DNA of 64,000 nt from Hydrogenovibrio sp. 3SP14C1 (GTDB lineage: Bacteria > Pseudomonadota > Gammaproteobacteria > Thiomicrospirales > Thiomicrospiraceae). The stretch's first letter is position 1. Each line of letters opens with the position of its first letter. The DNA is taken from the NCBI RefSeq assembly GCF_029625905.1, contig NZ_JARTLM010000005.1, forward strand, positions 124,001-188,000, written 5' to 3'. Below, piece by piece: positions 46,341 through 54,806 of this stretch. Both the position numbers and the translations under genes were made by a program. A model generated the notes under the pieces. That model did not search any database. It was given only the letters and a program-made list of their open reading frames with translations, and was not told the DNA's origin.

Positions 46341-47456
46341 TTATTTTAAATGCTCTGTGATGTTTTGAATATCTTGTCGTTTATTTTGATCCATCGGCGT
46401 ATGAGTGATGGTGTTAGGGACAAATTTAATTTTATTGAGAGCCACTTCACGAATGCGTCGATTATATTGAGTGTGGAAATAGAGCACTTGATGTTTAAGA
46501 TCCCAAGCGGTTGTCCATTGTGTTGAGCTACGCATACCTTTGACATCTTTTTCTTTGTTATCCGACCCTTCGGCAGACTTCAGCGGCACATTAAAGTTAT
46601 CAAGAATTCGAAAAAGCTCGTAAACCGCATCATTAGAATTTTTCAATGGCTGATCGGTATGAGACCAAACCGCCGCACGGACAAATCGGGATGTGGACGT
46701 AAAATCTCCCGGCAGTCCGACCATACCGCTTCCACCGCTTAGCGGTGTAAACTCAACGCCTGCTATTTTTCTGCTCGGAGCAGGTTCAATGCTTAAGTTT
46801 AAGTAATTACGAAGATTGGTCATTTGCCAGTCGTAAGTTGGGTTATTGGTGATGACACCTAATGGATTTTTGTAGGTTTTCAGTTTGCCATCTAAATACT
46901 CAATAACGATGGATTTTCCAGAGGATTCTGTGACCATCCAATGTGCATAGGCAGGTACCCCAAGCGATGCTTCTTCAACCGCTACGACACGAATATGTTT
47001 CAGAGCCTTTTTCACTTGGTCGACGTTTTTGAATTGAGACAAAATATAAGAAACCATATCGGTCGCAGTGATGGTGTTGTCAGCTTTTCTTTTATCGTAT
47101 TCCATGTAATGGGCAAAGCCTTTGTGATAAAAGAAGCCCACCGCAAGTCCTTTCTCGTTCATCCCATCAATGAACACATCTTTGCCAAGGGCATCTAGGC
47201 CGACAAAATTATATTTCCCGGTCCATTGTTTACCATTGTTGCCATCCGGTGTTAACCCTCTAAAGTGATAGCCTTTAGGAATGGCCGCAACTCTTGAATT
47301 GAGATCAAACGCTCCCCACTCATTAGTTCGGCCATAAACCGTAGAACCCTCTTCGGTGAGGAGGCGAATGCCAGTACAGGCTTGAACACTGGTTGTAAAG
47401 ACACTGAATAACAACAATGTTCCCATTAACATTTGAATAATTTTTTTAATCTGCAT
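46341..47456 (-). CDS. Linear amide C-N hydrolase (choloylglycine hydrolase/penicillin acylase family), exported
   Basis: 371 residues. A signal peptide (MLMGTLLLFSVFTTSVQA) is followed directly by CTGIRLLTEEGSTVYGRTNEW: the Cys exposed by cleavage is the Ntn nucleophile, with Arg, Asp and Asn positions following the bile-salt hydrolase/penicillin V acylase plan. It should hydrolyse amide bonds in the periplasm; acyl-homoserine lactones are one known substrate class of Gram-negative members, but this is not shown here. It stands alone. Confidence 0.88.
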   Translation of the reverse strand: MQIKKIIQMLMGTLLLFSVFTTSVQACTGIRLLTEEGSTVYGRTNEWGAFDLNSRVAAIPKGYHFRGLTPDGNNGKQWTGKYNFVGLDALGKDVFIDGMNEKGLAVGFFYHKGFAHYMEYDKRKADNTITATDMVSYILSQFKNVDQVKKALKHIRVVAVEEASLGVPAYAHWMVTESSGKSIVIEYLDGKLKTYKNPLGVITNNPTYDWQMTNLRNYLNLSIEPAPSRKIAGVEFTPLSGGSGMVGLPGDFTSTSRFVRAAVWSHTDQPLKNSNDAVYELFRILDNFNVPLKSAEGSDNKEKDVKGMRSSTQWTTAWDLKHQVLYFHTQYNRRIREVALNKIKFVPNTITHTPMDQNKRQDIQNITEHLK

Positions 47457-47691
47457 TCGTTCGCCGCCTCTTATTCGAGATTGAGTTTTAGTTATGTCGA
47501 TTGATTTTCATAGTAGATAAGTTAAATGACGCAGTCAATAAAGTTTTTAGGGTTATTCTTAATAATTATTTGATTATTAAGGGAATTTATCTTGCCGGCT
47601 GACTTCTTCAGGTGTCATAAAAATAATTAAGGGGCAGGTATTGTAGTGGGATATGTGCTTGGCTTTGAATCTAGGCGTTAAACAAACCAGT

Positions 47692-47719
47692 AAAAAACAG
47701 CCAGGCCTGGCTGTTTTTT
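47692..47719. terminator. 28-bp perfect palindrome, archetype of the CCAGGCCTGG elements
   Basis: AAAAAACAG, then CCAGGCCTGG, then CTGTTTTTT: perfectly symmetrical over 28 bp. Folded, it gives a 12-bp stem closed by a GGCC loop with T-tracts on both strands, that is, a compact bidirectional terminator. It lies 9 bp beyond the stop of the EamA transporter gene. Confidence 0.75.
47701..47710. repeat. CCAGGCCTGG palindrome, copy 10
   Basis: Exact core of the 28-bp palindrome beyond the EamA gene. Confidence 0.9.
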
Positions 47720-47728
47720 AGGGAGTAA

Positions 47729-48664
47729 TTATTGGGTCATTTTCTTTAGTGCGGCTTTGCGATGTTGATTTCGACCAATCAAAACCAAACCAAGCCCGCC
47801 TAACATTAAGATTGCGGCGATGGTTAAACGTAATGTAATCGGTTCTGAAATGAGTAAGGTTGCGCCAATGGCGGCAAATAATGGCACCAGTAATTGAGCC
47901 GCTGATGCAAGGCTTGAGGAAATGCGAGGCAACGCTTTATACCAAAGAATGTATCCCAAACCGGAAGTAGCACCCCCTGAAAAGATCGCCATACCCACCC
48001 CAAAAGGGGTTAAATGAACCATATCGATAAACAATAAACTGACCAAACTGACCAAACTGGCGATGGCGATCATCGGTAAAGTGCGATAGAAGTTATAGGC
48101 AGTATCTTTTAAGGGGGCTAAGGACTGTCGGCCATTCAAACTATATAATGCCCAAGTATAGGCCGAGATTACGACCATCACTAAGCCCCACCAAGAAGGC
48201 GTTGTCAATTTGGGGTACATTAAATACAGCAATCCCAGCAGCGCTAATGCCACACCTACCCATTCTGCACCATGCAATTTGTCACCATTTCGCAACGCAT
48301 ATCCAATCATGGTCAGCTGTACCACGCCCGCTAAAATCAGCGCACCTGTTGCCGTACTGATGGCGACATAACCATAAGAAAAGGTCAAAGCATAGACAAA
48401 TAAAATAAACGCTGCTCTCCAGCTTCCTTTACTGACATGTGTGTCATCGAGATTGTTTGCTTTGTTTCGTGAACCTTTCCATGCGAATAAGCTCATGACG
48501 ATAAATAACATCGCCGCGCCCGATCCTAAACGCAGGCTGGTAAAGCTCACTGGATCAATCCAGCCACCATCTAATGCCCAGCGGCAGATCACTGCATTGG
48601 CGGCAAAGGCAATCATCGCCAATACAGTGAATAAAGCGGTTTGTGCGAATAAAGCGGGTGTCAT
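47729..48664 (-). CDS. EamA/DMT-family transporter
   Basis: 311 residues, ten predicted membrane helices in two EamA repeats (about 8-145 and 155-300). FAANAVICRWALDGGWIDPVSFTSLRLGSGA is the first repeat's signature. Family members export amino acids and other metabolites; the substrate is unknown. The 3' end runs into the 28-bp palindromic terminator. Confidence 0.9.
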   Translation of the reverse strand: MTPALFAQTALFTVLAMIAFAANAVICRWALDGGWIDPVSFTSLRLGSGAAMLFIVMSLFAWKGSRNKANNLDDTHVSKGSWRAAFILFVYALTFSYGYVAISTATGALILAGVVQLTMIGYALRNGDKLHGAEWVGVALALLGLLYLMYPKLTTPSWWGLVMVVISAYTWALYSLNGRQSLAPLKDTAYNFYRTLPMIAIASLVSLVSLLFIDMVHLTPFGVGMAIFSGGATSGLGYILWYKALPRISSSLASAAQLLVPLFAAIGATLLISEPITLRLTIAAILMLGGLGLVLIGRNQHRKAALKKMTQ

Positions 48665-48845
48665 AAGGTTCCTAAAATGAGATGAGGATAAATAAGACTA
48701 TTCTAATGCTTGAAAATAGGGAAGCAAAGGTTTTGTGTAGCTCTGCTTGAGATTTTCCGTATTTAGGCGTATCTTTTTAATATGGTTTTTATTGTCTCTT
48801 TTAATGAAAGTTATAAAGCCTGTTCAGTTTGTATAGGGGGTGAGT

Positions 48846-50846
48846 ATGATTGACTTTGATAAAACACGTTATTTGATGGTCAATGATCAAATTCAAGCGA
48901 GAGGTGTTCAAGACACTAAGGTTCTGCAAGCGATGCGTGCTGTTAGAAGAGAAGCGTTTGTTCCGGAAGACATGCGTGATTTGAGTTATCGAGATTCTCC
49001 TTTACCGATTGGCGCTGGGCAAACCATCTCCCAACCTTACATAGTGGGATATATGGTTGAAGCATTGAGGCTAAAAGGCGGAGAAAAGGTGCTTGAAATC
49101 GGCGGTGGATCGGGCTATGCCGCAGCGGTATTAGCAGAAATAGCCAGTCAGGTTTATACTGTCGAGCGAATTGATGAACTGGCCGAAAAAGCTGCTAAAA
49201 GTCTCTCCCAGGAAGGATATGACAACGTAAATGTCATGAGTGGGGATGGCACGACCGGTTGGAAAGAATTTGCACCCTTTGATGCGATTTTAGTGTCAGC
49301 TGGCGCTCCGAGTATTCCAGAAAGTCTTAAATATCAACTCACCCTTGGCGGCTGCATGGTCGTGCCGGTCGGGTCGCACAAAAACATTCAAGAACTGGTT
49401 CGAATCACGCGCCAAACTCAAGATCAGTTTGATTTTGAAAAACTTGCTGATGTTCGCTTTGTTCCATTAATCGGTGAGCAGGGCTGGGAAATCGAAACCA
49501 ATTCTGCTCATCAAGTTCCCCCACGCGTTATTCAGACAAGACCCATTGTTAATCAATCGTTACCGAATTTGATTTTACAAAACAGTGAGCCATTCCAATC
49601 ACCAGAAGAGGCCAATTTAGATAATCTACTGGCGCGTATTGGCGATGCCAAAGTGGTTTTGATTGGCGAAGCCAGTCATGGCACCTCAGAGTTTTATTCG
49701 ATGCGTGCGCGTATTACTCAGAGATTAATTGAAGAAAAAGGCTTTACCATTGTTGCAGCCGAAGCCGACTGGCCTGATGCGGCCCAAATTGATCATTACG
49801 TGCGTCATCGAGATACGTCCCCCGCAGAATGGACCGCATTTTCTCGTTTTCCAACTTGGATGTGGCGTAATATCGAAACACGGGACTTTATCGATTGGCT
49901 GCATGAATACAATAAAACATTGCCCAGCCAAGATCGCACCGGGTTTTATGGGTTGGATATGTATAGCTTGTTTACCTCCATTAATGCAGTGGTGGAATAC
50001 TTGGAAAAACTTGATCCTGACTTGGCTGAAGTGGCGCGTTGGCGCTATGGTTGTTTAAGTCCGTGGGAAGCAGACCCAGCCGCCTATGGTAAAGCAGCAC
50101 TGCGTGATCAGTATCAAGATTGTGAAAACGACGTGGCGCAGATGTTGACTGAACTATACCAAAAACGGCAATCGTTTCTGCTCAATGATGGAGGGCGGTT
50201 TTTAGATGCGGCCCAAAATGCCGAATTGATTGCCAATGCAGAACGCTATTATCGAGTCATGTATTATGGCTCTCGGGCTTCTTGGAACTTACGAGACCAG
50301 CATATGTTTGATACGTTAAACCGTGTCATGCAAGCAAAAGGGTATGGCGCTAAAGCAGTGGTTTGGGCACACAACTCTCATATTGGAGATGCCTCTGCAA
50401 CCGAGATGTCCAAACGCGGCGAGCATAATATTGGGCAATTGTGCCGACAAGCGTTTGGTGAGGATTCTTATCGAATTGGTTTCGGAACCGACCATGGTAC
50501 GGTGGCAGCTGCATCTAACTGGGATCAGCCGATGGAAATCAAACAAGTGCAACCTTCCCATCCGCAAAGTTATGAAAATGTATTTCATCAAACCCAACAG
50601 TCCGGTCTGATCTTACCATTACGGGATAATAATCCCCAATTAATTCAAGAGCTTAATAAGCCGAAACTAGAGCGTGCCATCGGGGTGATTTATCGCCCTG
50701 AAACCGAACTGGCAAGCCATTATTTTGAAGCCGTTTTACCCCTTCAATTTGATGAATATATCTGGATTGATCAAACCAGAGCCGTTACGCCTTTAACGAC
50801 CGAGGAAATTAGTGGAATGCCCGACACCTATCCATTTGGTCTTTAG
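48846..50846 (+). CDS. Fusion of isoaspartate methyltransferase and erythromycin-esterase-like domains
   Basis: 666 residues from ATG 48846 (GTG 48840 is possible; GGGGG lies just upstream). Residues about 1-215 are a Pcm domain (GAGQTISQPYIVGYMVEAL, SAM site VLEIGGGSGYAAAVL), which methylates isoaspartyl residues in damaged proteins. Residues about 240-650 are an erythromycin esterase-like domain with GEASHGTSEFY and EADWPDA, the metal/His-type active region of EreA/EreB relatives. The linker is short. Resistance is not implied, since most such domains have other or unknown esterase roles. Expected to be cytosolic. Confidence 0.88.
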   Translation: MIDFDKTRYLMVNDQIQARGVQDTKVLQAMRAVRREAFVPEDMRDLSYRDSPLPIGAGQTISQPYIVGYMVEALRLKGGEKVLEIGGGSGYAAAVLAEIASQVYTVERIDELAEKAAKSLSQEGYDNVNVMSGDGTTGWKEFAPFDAILVSAGAPSIPESLKYQLTLGGCMVVPVGSHKNIQELVRITRQTQDQFDFEKLADVRFVPLIGEQGWEIETNSAHQVPPRVIQTRPIVNQSLPNLILQNSEPFQSPEEANLDNLLARIGDAKVVLIGEASHGTSEFYSMRARITQRLIEEKGFTIVAAEADWPDAAQIDHYVRHRDTSPAEWTAFSRFPTWMWRNIETRDFIDWLHEYNKTLPSQDRTGFYGLDMYSLFTSINAVVEYLEKLDPDLAEVARWRYGCLSPWEADPAAYGKAALRDQYQDCENDVAQMLTELYQKRQSFLLNDGGRFLDAAQNAELIANAERYYRVMYYGSRASWNLRDQHMFDTLNRVMQAKGYGAKAVVWAHNSHIGDASATEMSKRGEHNIGQLCRQAFGEDSYRIGFGTDHGTVAAASNWDQPMEIKQVQPSHPQSYENVFHQTQQSGLILPLRDNNPQLIQELNKPKLERAIGVIYRPETELASHYFEAVLPLQFDEYIWIDQTRAVTPLTTEEISGMPDTYPFGL

Positions 50847-50929
50847 TGAACACAGAGCCTTTATCATTTATTGTTGAGGTGAATCATGTAAAATAGCCGC
50901 CATAAAAATGAATAGATAGGCAAAAAGAA

Positions 50930-51478
50930 ATGGCAGGATCGTTATTTGATCAGCTGAAAAAGTCGGGCTTGGTGGACGAAAAAAAGGCCAAAAAAGTCAA
51001 ACGAGAAAAGTATCAGCAATCTAAGCAAAACAAAAGTAAAAAAGGGCAGACGACCCAAACCGAAGCGACCAAGCTCGCTGCGGAAGCGGCACAGCAAAAA
51101 TCCGAGCGTGATCGACAGCTGAACCAAGAACGCCAACAACAGCAAGCGCAAAAAGCCGCAAAAGCAGAGTTGTATCAGTTGATTGATTCGAATCGTCTAA
51201 AAAATGTCGATGGCGACATTGCCTATAATTTTGTCGATGGCACGGCGGTCAAAACGCTGAATGTAAATGCGGACACGCATAAACGGTTGGTGGCTGATAA
51301 GATTCGTATTGCGAAGTTTAAAGGTGGTTATGCCTTGTTGCCTGAAACCATTATCGAAAAAGTGGCACAGCGTGATTCAAGCGTACTGATTCCACTCGCC
51401 CAAAAAGACGACACGCTTTCCAAAGAAGATGAAGAGTACTATGCACAATTTGAAGTGCCGGATGATTTGATCTGGTAA
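50930..51478 (+). CDS. DUF2058-family protein (YaiL-like)
   Basis: 182 residues. Starts MAGSLFDQLKKSGLVDEKKAKKVKREK, with a long charged coiled coil (about 15-80), then a small C-terminal domain ending EEYYAQFEVPDDLIW. This matches DUF2058 (nucleoprotein/polynucleotide-associated family) with unproven function. Short gap after the fusion gene; a CCAGGCCTGG copy follows. Confidence 0.88.
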   Translation: MAGSLFDQLKKSGLVDEKKAKKVKREKYQQSKQNKSKKGQTTQTEATKLAAEAAQQKSERDRQLNQERQQQQAQKAAKAELYQLIDSNRLKNVDGDIAYNFVDGTAVKTLNVNADTHKRLVADKIRIAKFKGGYALLPETIIEKVAQRDSSVLIPLAQKDDTLSKEDEEYYAQFEVPDDLIW

Positions 51479-51522
51479 AAGCCAAGTTAGGCTAATTGAG
51501 CGTTAAAACACTCTAAAATCAG

Positions 51523-51532
51523 CCAGGCCTGG
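51523..51532. repeat. CCAGGCCTGG palindrome, copy 11
   Basis: Exact copy between the convergent ends of the DUF2058 and DUF6172 genes, preceded by AAAATCAG and followed by GTATTT. It can serve both. Confidence 0.88.
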
Positions 51533-51553
51533 GTATTTCGATAATTGAACCGT

Positions 51554-51850
51554 TTATTCGTCAGCCGGAGCTTGACCTCTGGTAGCTGCTTTGGCAATGA
51601 TTTCCAAATAAAAGCTTTCCAGCTTATCAGCTTCTGCTTGGTTGATGCATTCATCAATTTCTTTGACATGAATCTTTTTGCTGTCAGCTTCAGTGGCACC
51701 GAATTTACAATCAAAATCCCAATAGTCCGTTCCCGCTGGAAGGTTTCTTCTGCGTTCGCGTTTTAGATATTTACGCACTTCATGTTTTACAGCTTCTACC
51801 AGTCTGGCAGGTTTGATTTTTTCGTCTGTTAGTTTAAAGGTTTTTTTCAT
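51554..51850 (-). CDS. DUF6172-family protein
   Basis: 98 residues, starting MKKTFKLTDEKIKPARLVEAVKHEVRKYLKRERRR and with DYWDFDCKFG in the middle, as in DUF6172 proteins of unknown function. Highly charged, soluble. Good agreement in length. Confidence 0.78.
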   Translation of the reverse strand: MKKTFKLTDEKIKPARLVEAVKHEVRKYLKRERRRNLPAGTDYWDFDCKFGATEADSKKIHVKEIDECINQAEADKLESFYLEIIAKAATRGQAPADE

Positions 51851-52105
51851 TTAAGGTCTCTAAGAGGTTAGAAGTAGCAAGGTTAAATAAATCATATACG
51901 CTTGCAATAAGTTTGCACTGACGGGGGTGACTAGATGGTCAGAGCAAAGGATGTTTCTGTCGATTATTCGCCATTTAAAAGCCAAATCAATCGGTTAATT
52001 CATTAAGAAGGAAGTTTACGCTTTCCCTTCTGAAGAGTAAATGTGTAAATTATCGAAAACGAGCAAAAACGTTATATTTCTTTTTCTGCTTATACTTCTT
52101 CGCAT
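51851..52105. other. Gap between the DUF6172 gene and the serine hydrolase gene
   Basis: 255 bp without a supported gene. An AGAAGG (52006-52011)/CCTTCT (52026-52031) inverted repeat could be part of the hydrolase terminator. Confidence 0.35.
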
Positions 52106-53335
52106 TTAATTATTTTTCGGACTTCCCCTTTTTTGGCTAGATAAAATACTATTCGCAAGCCTGGTTTCAATCTCGGATAGGTGTTGTTTGACATTCACAT
52201 CTGTGTTGATCTGAAACGCAATGGCCACTTTGTACTTAGGGTAGTAACGAAGGCTAGAAATATAGCCAGGAATCCAGCCCGCATGGCCGTAAATTTCACC
52301 GAAATTTGAGGTTTCCCGAATGGTCACTCCCGCGCCATATCCTTTATTGTTATTTTTTGTTTGAATAGGAACAGCATTCAGCAGTTGAGGTAGGTAATTG
52401 CCTGACATTGCCTGTCCTTTAAATAGCGCAGCGCCCCAATGAGATAAGTCTTGAGCGGTTGTGATTAAACCTCCTCCCGTCCATTCCATAGCAGGGTTCC
52501 ATGCCATGACACCTGGTTCCGTTGTGCTTTTAACAGGGAAACCGAATACATTATGGGGGCTGGTATAGCCTGCCGCCAGGCCTGGGAGTTTTCGGTGATT
52601 AGCTGGGCTGGTGAATTTTAAATTAAGCGGTGTTAAAAATCTTTTTTGTATTTGATCATAGTAATCTATGCCCGTCACTTGCTGGATAATCAGTCCGATT
52701 AAGATATAGCCGGTATCGCTGTATGCCCAGCCTTTTCCAGCGGGAAATAAAGCCGGTTGATCGAGAATGAAATCGATTAATCTTTCAGGAGGAAAAGAAT
52801 TTTCTTTCTCTTGCCAATGGTTGCGGACAGTGTTTATAAAAGCAGTGCTGTTGACATGATCAGGTAATCCTGAGCTGTGTGTCAGTAATTGTTTTAAAGT
52901 GATATCGGCATGATTGGGTAAACGATCAAACCACGGGCGGTCGCCTAACCAGTATGAAATAGGGGTGTTAAGGTTCAGTTCTTTTTCATTTACTAAAGCA
53001 ATCACCGTTGCACCCACAAACGTTTTCCCAATACTGGCGGATAACATTCGAGTGTTCGGAGTCATGGGGGTTTGGGTATTTTTATCGGCAAGGCCGGTTG
53101 CAGCTAGACCTAGGGTTCCATCCTGTAATACATAGGCCGCTGTTGCACCTGGGAAATGATATTTCTCTCTTAATGCATTTAGCTCGGTCTGAAATTTTTG
53201 ATTCAGGAGGAGCGACGTTTTTTGATTATTCAACTCCTTTTTTAGGGACTCAGCATAAACAACTTTGTAACCAAATATCCAAGGTAAGATTACAACCAAA
53301 AGTAAGTAATGCTTGGATGAATATCGAAAACGCAT
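52106..53335 (-). CDS. Serine hydrolase of the class C beta-lactamase/S12 family, exported
   Basis: 409 residues. N-terminal signal peptide (YLLLVVILPWIFGYKVVYA), then the hydrolase domain: nucleophile in SIGKTFVGA (SxxK), YSDTGYILIG in place of YxN, and GHAGWIPGY near the C-terminus. It likely acts on D-Ala-D-Ala-type peptides or esters in the periplasm rather than conferring resistance. It overlaps the CPBP gene at TAATG, forming an operon. An exact CCAGGCCTGG is within the coding region (Pro-Gly-Leu). Confidence 0.87.
   Translation of the reverse strand: MRFRYSSKHYLLLVVILPWIFGYKVVYAESLKKELNNQKTSLLLNQKFQTELNALREKYHFPGATAAYVLQDGTLGLAATGLADKNTQTPMTPNTRMLSASIGKTFVGATVIALVNEKELNLNTPISYWLGDRPWFDRLPNHADITLKQLLTHSSGLPDHVNSTAFINTVRNHWQEKENSFPPERLIDFILDQPALFPAGKGWAYSDTGYILIGLIIQQVTGIDYYDQIQKRFLTPLNLKFTSPANHRKLPGLAAGYTSPHNVFGFPVKSTTEPGVMAWNPAMEWTGGGLITTAQDLSHWGAALFKGQAMSGNYLPQLLNAVPIQTKNNNKGYGAGVTIRETSNFGEIYGHAGWIPGYISSLRYYPKYKVAIAFQINTDVNVKQHLSEIETRLANSILSSQKRGSPKNN
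52576..52585. repeat. CCAGGCCTGG palindrome, copy 12 (inside the serine hydrolase gene)
   Basis: Exact copy in coding sequence, codons CCA GGC CTG; no A/T tracts. Confidence 0.85.
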
Positions 53336-54159
53336 TAAGACGGAATCACTTCTGTCATCGCTTTCTCTCTGGAAAACATGGTTTTCCGGTTATACCAGAC
53401 AATAATCAGTGCCAGAATCATGAGTATATAAGTGTCGTAGGGTTGTGCGTCAGGCCAAAATGGATTAATAAGCTGAAAGTGGAACAAAGCAGCGAGCAGA
53501 ATGCTTCCATTTGACGCATTGAATAGAGCGGTGATAATAATACTAATCGCAATAGAGCCGGTGATAAAAGGCATGAAATCCCAAGCACCTTGAGGAGTTC
53601 CACTTAAAAAGAAGGCAGGAAGATGCCATATCCCCCAAATAATGCCTAATATCAAGCCGGCCCAGAAGGGCATTAACTTTCGTTGCAATAAAGGAAGCAT
53701 TAACCCCCGCCAGCCTAATTCTTCTACAGGTCCTTTAAGTAGCGTAATAAAGAGCATAACTAATAATAATTGAAAAGATGAGGAGATAAGGAGTGTCGAG
53801 AATACCGTGCCTTTTATAGCGGCACCGATGAAAAAGACCAGAGGAATCCCTAAAATTAAAAAAACATACCATAAGGGTGAGCTACGCCATAACATAAGAC
53901 GGCTGAAATATCGTTTCAGTCCCCGCCAACCAGCATGATAAAAGACAACAAGAATTGCTGCGATTGCCGGTGCATAAATCGCTAGAAAAAAAAGAAGGTG
54001 CTGTCCGGTAATGTTTCCAAACCAAGTGTTCATTAGTTCAGGTAAAGCAATATAAAGTCCTAGGATGCCCCAAGAGATACCAAATGTAATAATCAAAAAA
54101 GGAAGTAAGTCGAGCAGGGAAATGTTGTCTTGGTTTAAAGGAGAAGCTGATTTCGACAT
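53335..54159 (-). CDS. CPBP-family intramembrane metalloprotease
   Basis: 274 residues from ATG 54159; the frame extends to a GTG at 54237, but that start has no ribosome binding site. Seven to eight helices. The catalytic motif GPVEELGWRGLML carries the two Glu and the Arg, and GIWHLPAFFL the His. CPBP proteases process prenylated proteins or bacteriocins, or act as immunity proteins. It is co-transcribed with the serine hydrolase and lies downstream of a small secreted-peptide gene. Confidence 0.87.
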   Translation of the reverse strand: MSKSASPLNQDNISLLDLLPFLIITFGISWGILGLYIALPELMNTWFGNITGQHLLFFLAIYAPAIAAILVVFYHAGWRGLKRYFSRLMLWRSSPLWYVFLILGIPLVFFIGAAIKGTVFSTLLISSSFQLLLVMLFITLLKGPVEELGWRGLMLPLLQRKLMPFWAGLILGIIWGIWHLPAFFLSGTPQGAWDFMPFITGSIAISIIITALFNASNGSILLAALFHFQLINPFWPDAQPYDTYILMILALIIVWYNRKTMFSREKAMTEVIPS

Positions 54160-54317
54160 GGCAGAGATTCTCTTGATACTAGAGATTATTAGTATAGCGA
54201 AATGTTTGAAACCATTAAATATATAATTTAAAACCACAGGGGTGTGGCAGATATGAAACAGCGGCCGTATTAGCCGCTATTTTTACTTAAAAGGACATGG
54301 AAATAAAGGGATGACCG

Positions 54318-54545
54318 CTATTGTCTACCTATTTTATTGCTTTCCTTAATCCAAGCGGTTACTTCAGATGCAAGCACTTGCCCGCCTGGACCACCATATT
54401 TTAAAACGTCTTTCGCCCAGTTTTCAAAACCAGCCCCTATAGCAGAACCCGAACCTTTTACTTCAACGGGGCTTTGGTCATCTGCTGCAAAAGCAGTCGA
54501 GCTGAAGATTGCAGCCAACAGTATTCCAATCAGTTGTGTTTTCAT
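54318..54545 (-). CDS. Small secreted Gly-rich peptide, unknown
   Basis: 75 residues. A clear Sec signal peptide (MKTQLIGILLAAIFSSTAFA) leaves a mature peptide of about 55 residues that is Gly/Ser-rich (VKGSGSAIGAGFE, YGGPGGQV) with an amphipathic C-terminal helix. GAGGTGAACG upstream of the ATG is a plausible ribosome binding site. No family recognised. It precedes the CPBP protease gene on the same strand by about 160 bp. Confidence 0.6.
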   Translation of the reverse strand: MKTQLIGILLAAIFSSTAFAADDQSPVEVKGSGSAIGAGFENWAKDVLKYGGPGGQVLASEVTAWIKESNKIGRQ

Positions 54546-54773
54546 ACGTTCACCTCTGAATTAGTCATAGCGTAAATTAAAAAATACTTGAGTGATTTGT
54601 TCACTCTTTTTTACTATACACCCAATGACAAATGAAGTTAAGTAAGTGAAAATACGATTTTCTGAATCTTCAGGAATCAGTCATCTTTTCATCAAACATG
54701 TATCAAAACTATATTTGTTAAATAACTAAAATAGCTGAAATCAGAGTAACCTTATTTAAAGTGTCACTAAACC

Positions 54774-54801
54774 AAAAAAGCGGCTAAAAAGCCGCTTTAT
54801 A
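54774..54801 (-). terminator. Terminator of proS
   Basis: AAAGCGGC, loop TAAAAA, GCCGCTTT at 54777-54798, with a T-tract on the minus strand, right after the proS stop. Confidence 0.9.
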
Positions 54802-54806
54802 AAACG

